A stretch of 16,586 nt of DNA, taken from NCBI GenBank assembly GCA_029864065.1, contig JAOTUD010000011.1, forward strand, positions 1 through 16,586, in the 5' to 3' direction. The position numbers and the translations under genes were made by a program. The stretch comes from Gammaproteobacteria bacterium (GTDB taxonomy: Bacteria; Pseudomonadota; Gammaproteobacteria; GCA-001735895). Below are positions 14,902 through 16,586 of the stretch, one piece after another. The notes under the pieces are model-generated. The model was not told where the DNA came from. It did no database searches and saw only the letters and a list, made by a program, of their open reading frames with translations. Numbering within the stretch: the first letter of the stretch is position 1; each line of letters starts with the position of its first letter.

Positions 14902-16410
14902 ATGTCGATTAAATTAGAAACCGAAATCGTGAATCGTGAAGTGTATGAGCGTGCTGTTGAGCGGATTCGGCAAGCCGGTATCAGGTTGCCCACAATCTCC
15001 CAGTTAGCCGATCCGGTTGCGTCGCGTGCCGAGATCGAGTCCCGGATTCAATCCGCTGATCCCGACTCACCGGATGCGCGTAACCTGTTCCGTGTGCACT
15101 GGCACAACGGCGCTGATCGCAAAAGCCTGGTCGATGTGCCTGAACATATCGTTCTGCCGTCAGAACTGACCGGTGTCGATGCAAAAATTGTTGTCGCTAT
15201 CGGCAATCGCTTCCCGATGATCCGTGCACATAAAGTGCTGGCCGCCTACGGCTGTCTCGTACCACGATTGATTACCGGACAGTTCGATCCAGTTCATCAT
15301 CGCGCTGTCTGGCCTTCAACAGGGAATTACTGCCGGGGCGGTGTCGCGATTTCCCGCATTCTGGGTTGCCGCAGCGTAGCTGTCCTACCTGAAGGCATGA
15401 GCCGAGAAAGGTTCGAGTGGTTGGAAAACTGGGTAACCGATCAGAGCGACATTGTGCGGACCTATGGCACTGAAAGCAACGTCAAGGAAATCTACGACGC
15501 TTGCAACGTAATGGCTGAAGATACTGAGAACGTAATCCTGAATCAATTTAATGAGTTTGGTAATTATATCGCTCATCGTGCTGTAACCGGACCGGCGCTG
15601 GAGCGTATCTTTAATGCCGTGAATACCAGCGGAAAAATCAAAGCACGTGCCTATGTGGCTGCCTCTGGTTCCAGCGGAACGCTCGCTGCTGGGGATTACC
15701 TGAAAGAACAGCTTGGTACGAACATTTGTGTTGTCGAGGCCCTCGAATGCCCGACGCTTCTAAATAACGGGTATGGCGACCATAACATCCAGGGCATAGG
15801 CGATAAGCATGTGCCATTTATTCATAACGTAATGAATACGGATTATGTGGTTGCTGTTACAGACAAGGCATCGAACGCGTTGAACCTGGTTTTTAACACG
15901 CCCGTCGGCCGGGACTTTTTGAAAAAGCGCACCGGTATAAGTCAGGAAGTTATCAACGGGCTGGCCGATCTGGGTCTTTCATCCATAGCCAACGTTCTCG
16001 GCGCTATCAAAATGGCGCGGTACATGGGGCTGGGCGCCGATGATGTGGTTCTGACGGTGGCAACCGATGGTGCAGAAATGTATGGTACCGAGATCGTCAA
16101 GGCAACTGCGGAAGATTTTGGTGGCTCATTCGATGAACTGGCAGCCGCAGAAAGTTACGGTCGTTACATGTTGGCAACAACCACCGATAACATGGAGGAA
16201 ATGACCCTGCGTAATCGAGAGCGGGTGTTTAATCTTGGCTACTACACATGGGTCGAGCAACAAGGCGTATCGCTGGAAGACTTCGATGCCCGTCGTGATC
16301 CGGAATTCTGGAACAGTCTTATGGAGATAGTGCCAACTTGGGATCGGATGATTGACGAGTTCAATAGCGCGGTGAGCGAACCTGTAAAGACCCAAAATGG
16401 GCTTTCATAG
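14902..16410 (+). CDS. Fold-type II PLP-dependent enzyme of unknown reaction (cysteine synthase/threonine dehydratase superfamily)
   Basis: A 502-residue protein from ATG 14902, which has GAGG 7 bases upstream. An in-frame GTG at 14872 would add 10 residues, but its GAGGT lies only 3 bases away. An N-terminal extension of about 90 residues precedes the catalytic core. K111 in IRAHKVLAAYG is the likely Schiff-base Lys, PSTGNYCRGGVAISR (138-152) is the substrate-carboxylate loop of the STGN type, and ASGSSGTLAAG (254-264) is the Gly-rich phosphate loop. LPEGMSRERFEWL (162-174) matches 'MPE.MS.ER...L' in cysteine synthases. Members catalyse beta-replacement, beta-elimination or deamination on amino acids. 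The length and N-terminal extension exclude ordinary CysK and IlvA. Placement after the N-demethylating flavoenzyme suggests it acts on the demethylated amino acid or a related metabolite. Confidence 0.85.
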   Translation: MSIKLETEIVNREVYERAVERIRQAGIRLPTISQLADPVASRAEIESRIQSADPDSPDARNLFRVHWHNGADRKSLVDVPEHIVLPSELTGVDAKIVVAIGNRFPMIRAHKVLAAYGCLVPRLITGQFDPVHHRAVWPSTGNYCRGGVAISRILGCRSVAVLPEGMSRERFEWLENWVTDQSDIVRTYGTESNVKEIYDACNVMAEDTENVILNQFNEFGNYIAHRAVTGPALERIFNAVNTSGKIKARAYVAASGSSGTLAAGDYLKEQLGTNICVVEALECPTLLNNGYGDHNIQGIGDKHVPFIHNVMNTDYVVAVTDKASNALNLVFNTPVGRDFLKKRTGISQEVINGLADLGLSSIANVLGAIKMARYMGLGADDVVLTVATDGAEMYGTEIVKATAEDFGGSFDELAAAESYGRYMLATTTDNMEEMTLRNRERVFNLGYYTWVEQQGVSLEDFDARRDPEFWNSLMEIVPTWDRMIDEFNSAVSEPVKTQNGLS

Positions 16411-16422
16411 ATTATAATTAAT

Positions 16423-16586
16423 TCAATGTGCCTTGGCTTGCTGTTCGAAAAAAGAAGCGCCTCTGGGCACTTCGGGAAAGATCATTTCGTACTCGCTACA
16501 TCGTACTCGCCCTGTTGATTTGCCACGAACTATTTCATACATGTATGCGCTGGGAATATGATTGGCCTGCAACGGATATGCATCCT
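16423..16586 (-). CDS. C-terminal end of an unrecognised protein (partial)
   Basis: The minus-strand frame is open from the right edge to a TGA at 16423-16425, giving 54 residues of C-terminus; the other minus-strand frames are interrupted. The residues (for example ANHIPSAYMYEIVRGKSTGR, then CSEYEMIFPEVPRG and a hydrophilic FFEQQAKAH end) look like genuine protein with normal codon use for this part of the window. I do not recognise the family. The gene converges on the PLP-enzyme gene with only 12 bases between stops and no visible terminator hairpin. A chance open frame of this length cannot be excluded. Confidence 0.5.
   Translation of the reverse strand, partial: DAYPLQANHIPSAYMYEIVRGKSTGRVRCSEYEMIFPEVPRGASFFEQQAKAH

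Noticed and set aside
1..16586. CRISPR arrays, tRNA or rRNA genes, integrases, transposases
   Set aside because: No regularly spaced repeats, cloverleaf-like runs or recombinase motifs were seen on either strand. The only repeats are the five GGGGACACAATAC copies.

Overview
The window looks like chromosomal DNA of a heterotrophic Proteobacterium, most likely an environmental (possibly marine) gammaproteobacterium. This is an inference from GreB, an MltF-type lytic transglycosylase with a cleavable signal peptide, periplasmic c-type cytochromes and short GGGGACACAATAC palindromes scattered between genes. No rRNA, tRNA, CRISPR array, integrase or transposase gene was found. Positions 1 to about 11,790 are clearly GC-rich. 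From about 11,790 to the end the G+C is visibly lower and codon use is more relaxed (no exact value calculated), so the right third may have a different history.

Layout. (1) 2-349: C-terminal end of a family 5 (peptide-type) ABC transporter substrate-binding protein. (2) 357-454: a palindromic repeat element. (3) 477-2583, plus strand: a formylglycine-type sulfatase or phosphonate monoester hydrolase, then a di-haem cytochrome c. (4) 3788-2769, minus strand: a class I glutamine amidotransferase, then a mono-haem cytochrome c. (5) 3885-6942, plus strand: a PLP-dependent aromatic-amino-acid-type decarboxylase, then an adrenodoxin-type [2Fe-2S] ferredoxin and its FAD/NADH reductase four bases apart. 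(6) 6948-6991: two more copies of the repeat, the second supplying a stop codon. (7) 11788-6988, minus strand: a compact four-gene run of Fe(II)/2-oxoglutarate-type oxygenase, greB, a mandelate-racemase-type enolase-superfamily enzyme and a lytic transglycosylase with two solute-binding domains. (8) 11,789-12,387: about 600 bases with no convincing gene, holding a likely minus-strand promoter, a perfect palindrome and a short direct repeat. (9) 12388-16410, plus strand: a dimethylglycine oxidase/sarcosine dehydrogenase-type flavoenzyme with its folate domain, then an uncharacterised fold-type II PLP enzyme. (10) 16586-16423, minus strand: the 3' end of an unrecognised gene.

How the genes may work together. 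Much of the window reads as accessory catabolism of small organic nitrogen and sulfur or phosphorus compounds: uptake, ester hydrolysis, amino acid decarboxylation, oxygenase chemistry, acid-sugar or hydroxyacid conversion and N-demethylation. The most interesting unit is the last pair. A flavin enzyme that should strip N-methyl groups onto tetrahydrofolate is followed by a PLP enzyme of unknown reaction, which suggests a two-step route for an unidentified N-methylated amino acid. The ferredoxin/reductase pair has no visible oxygenase partner in the window.
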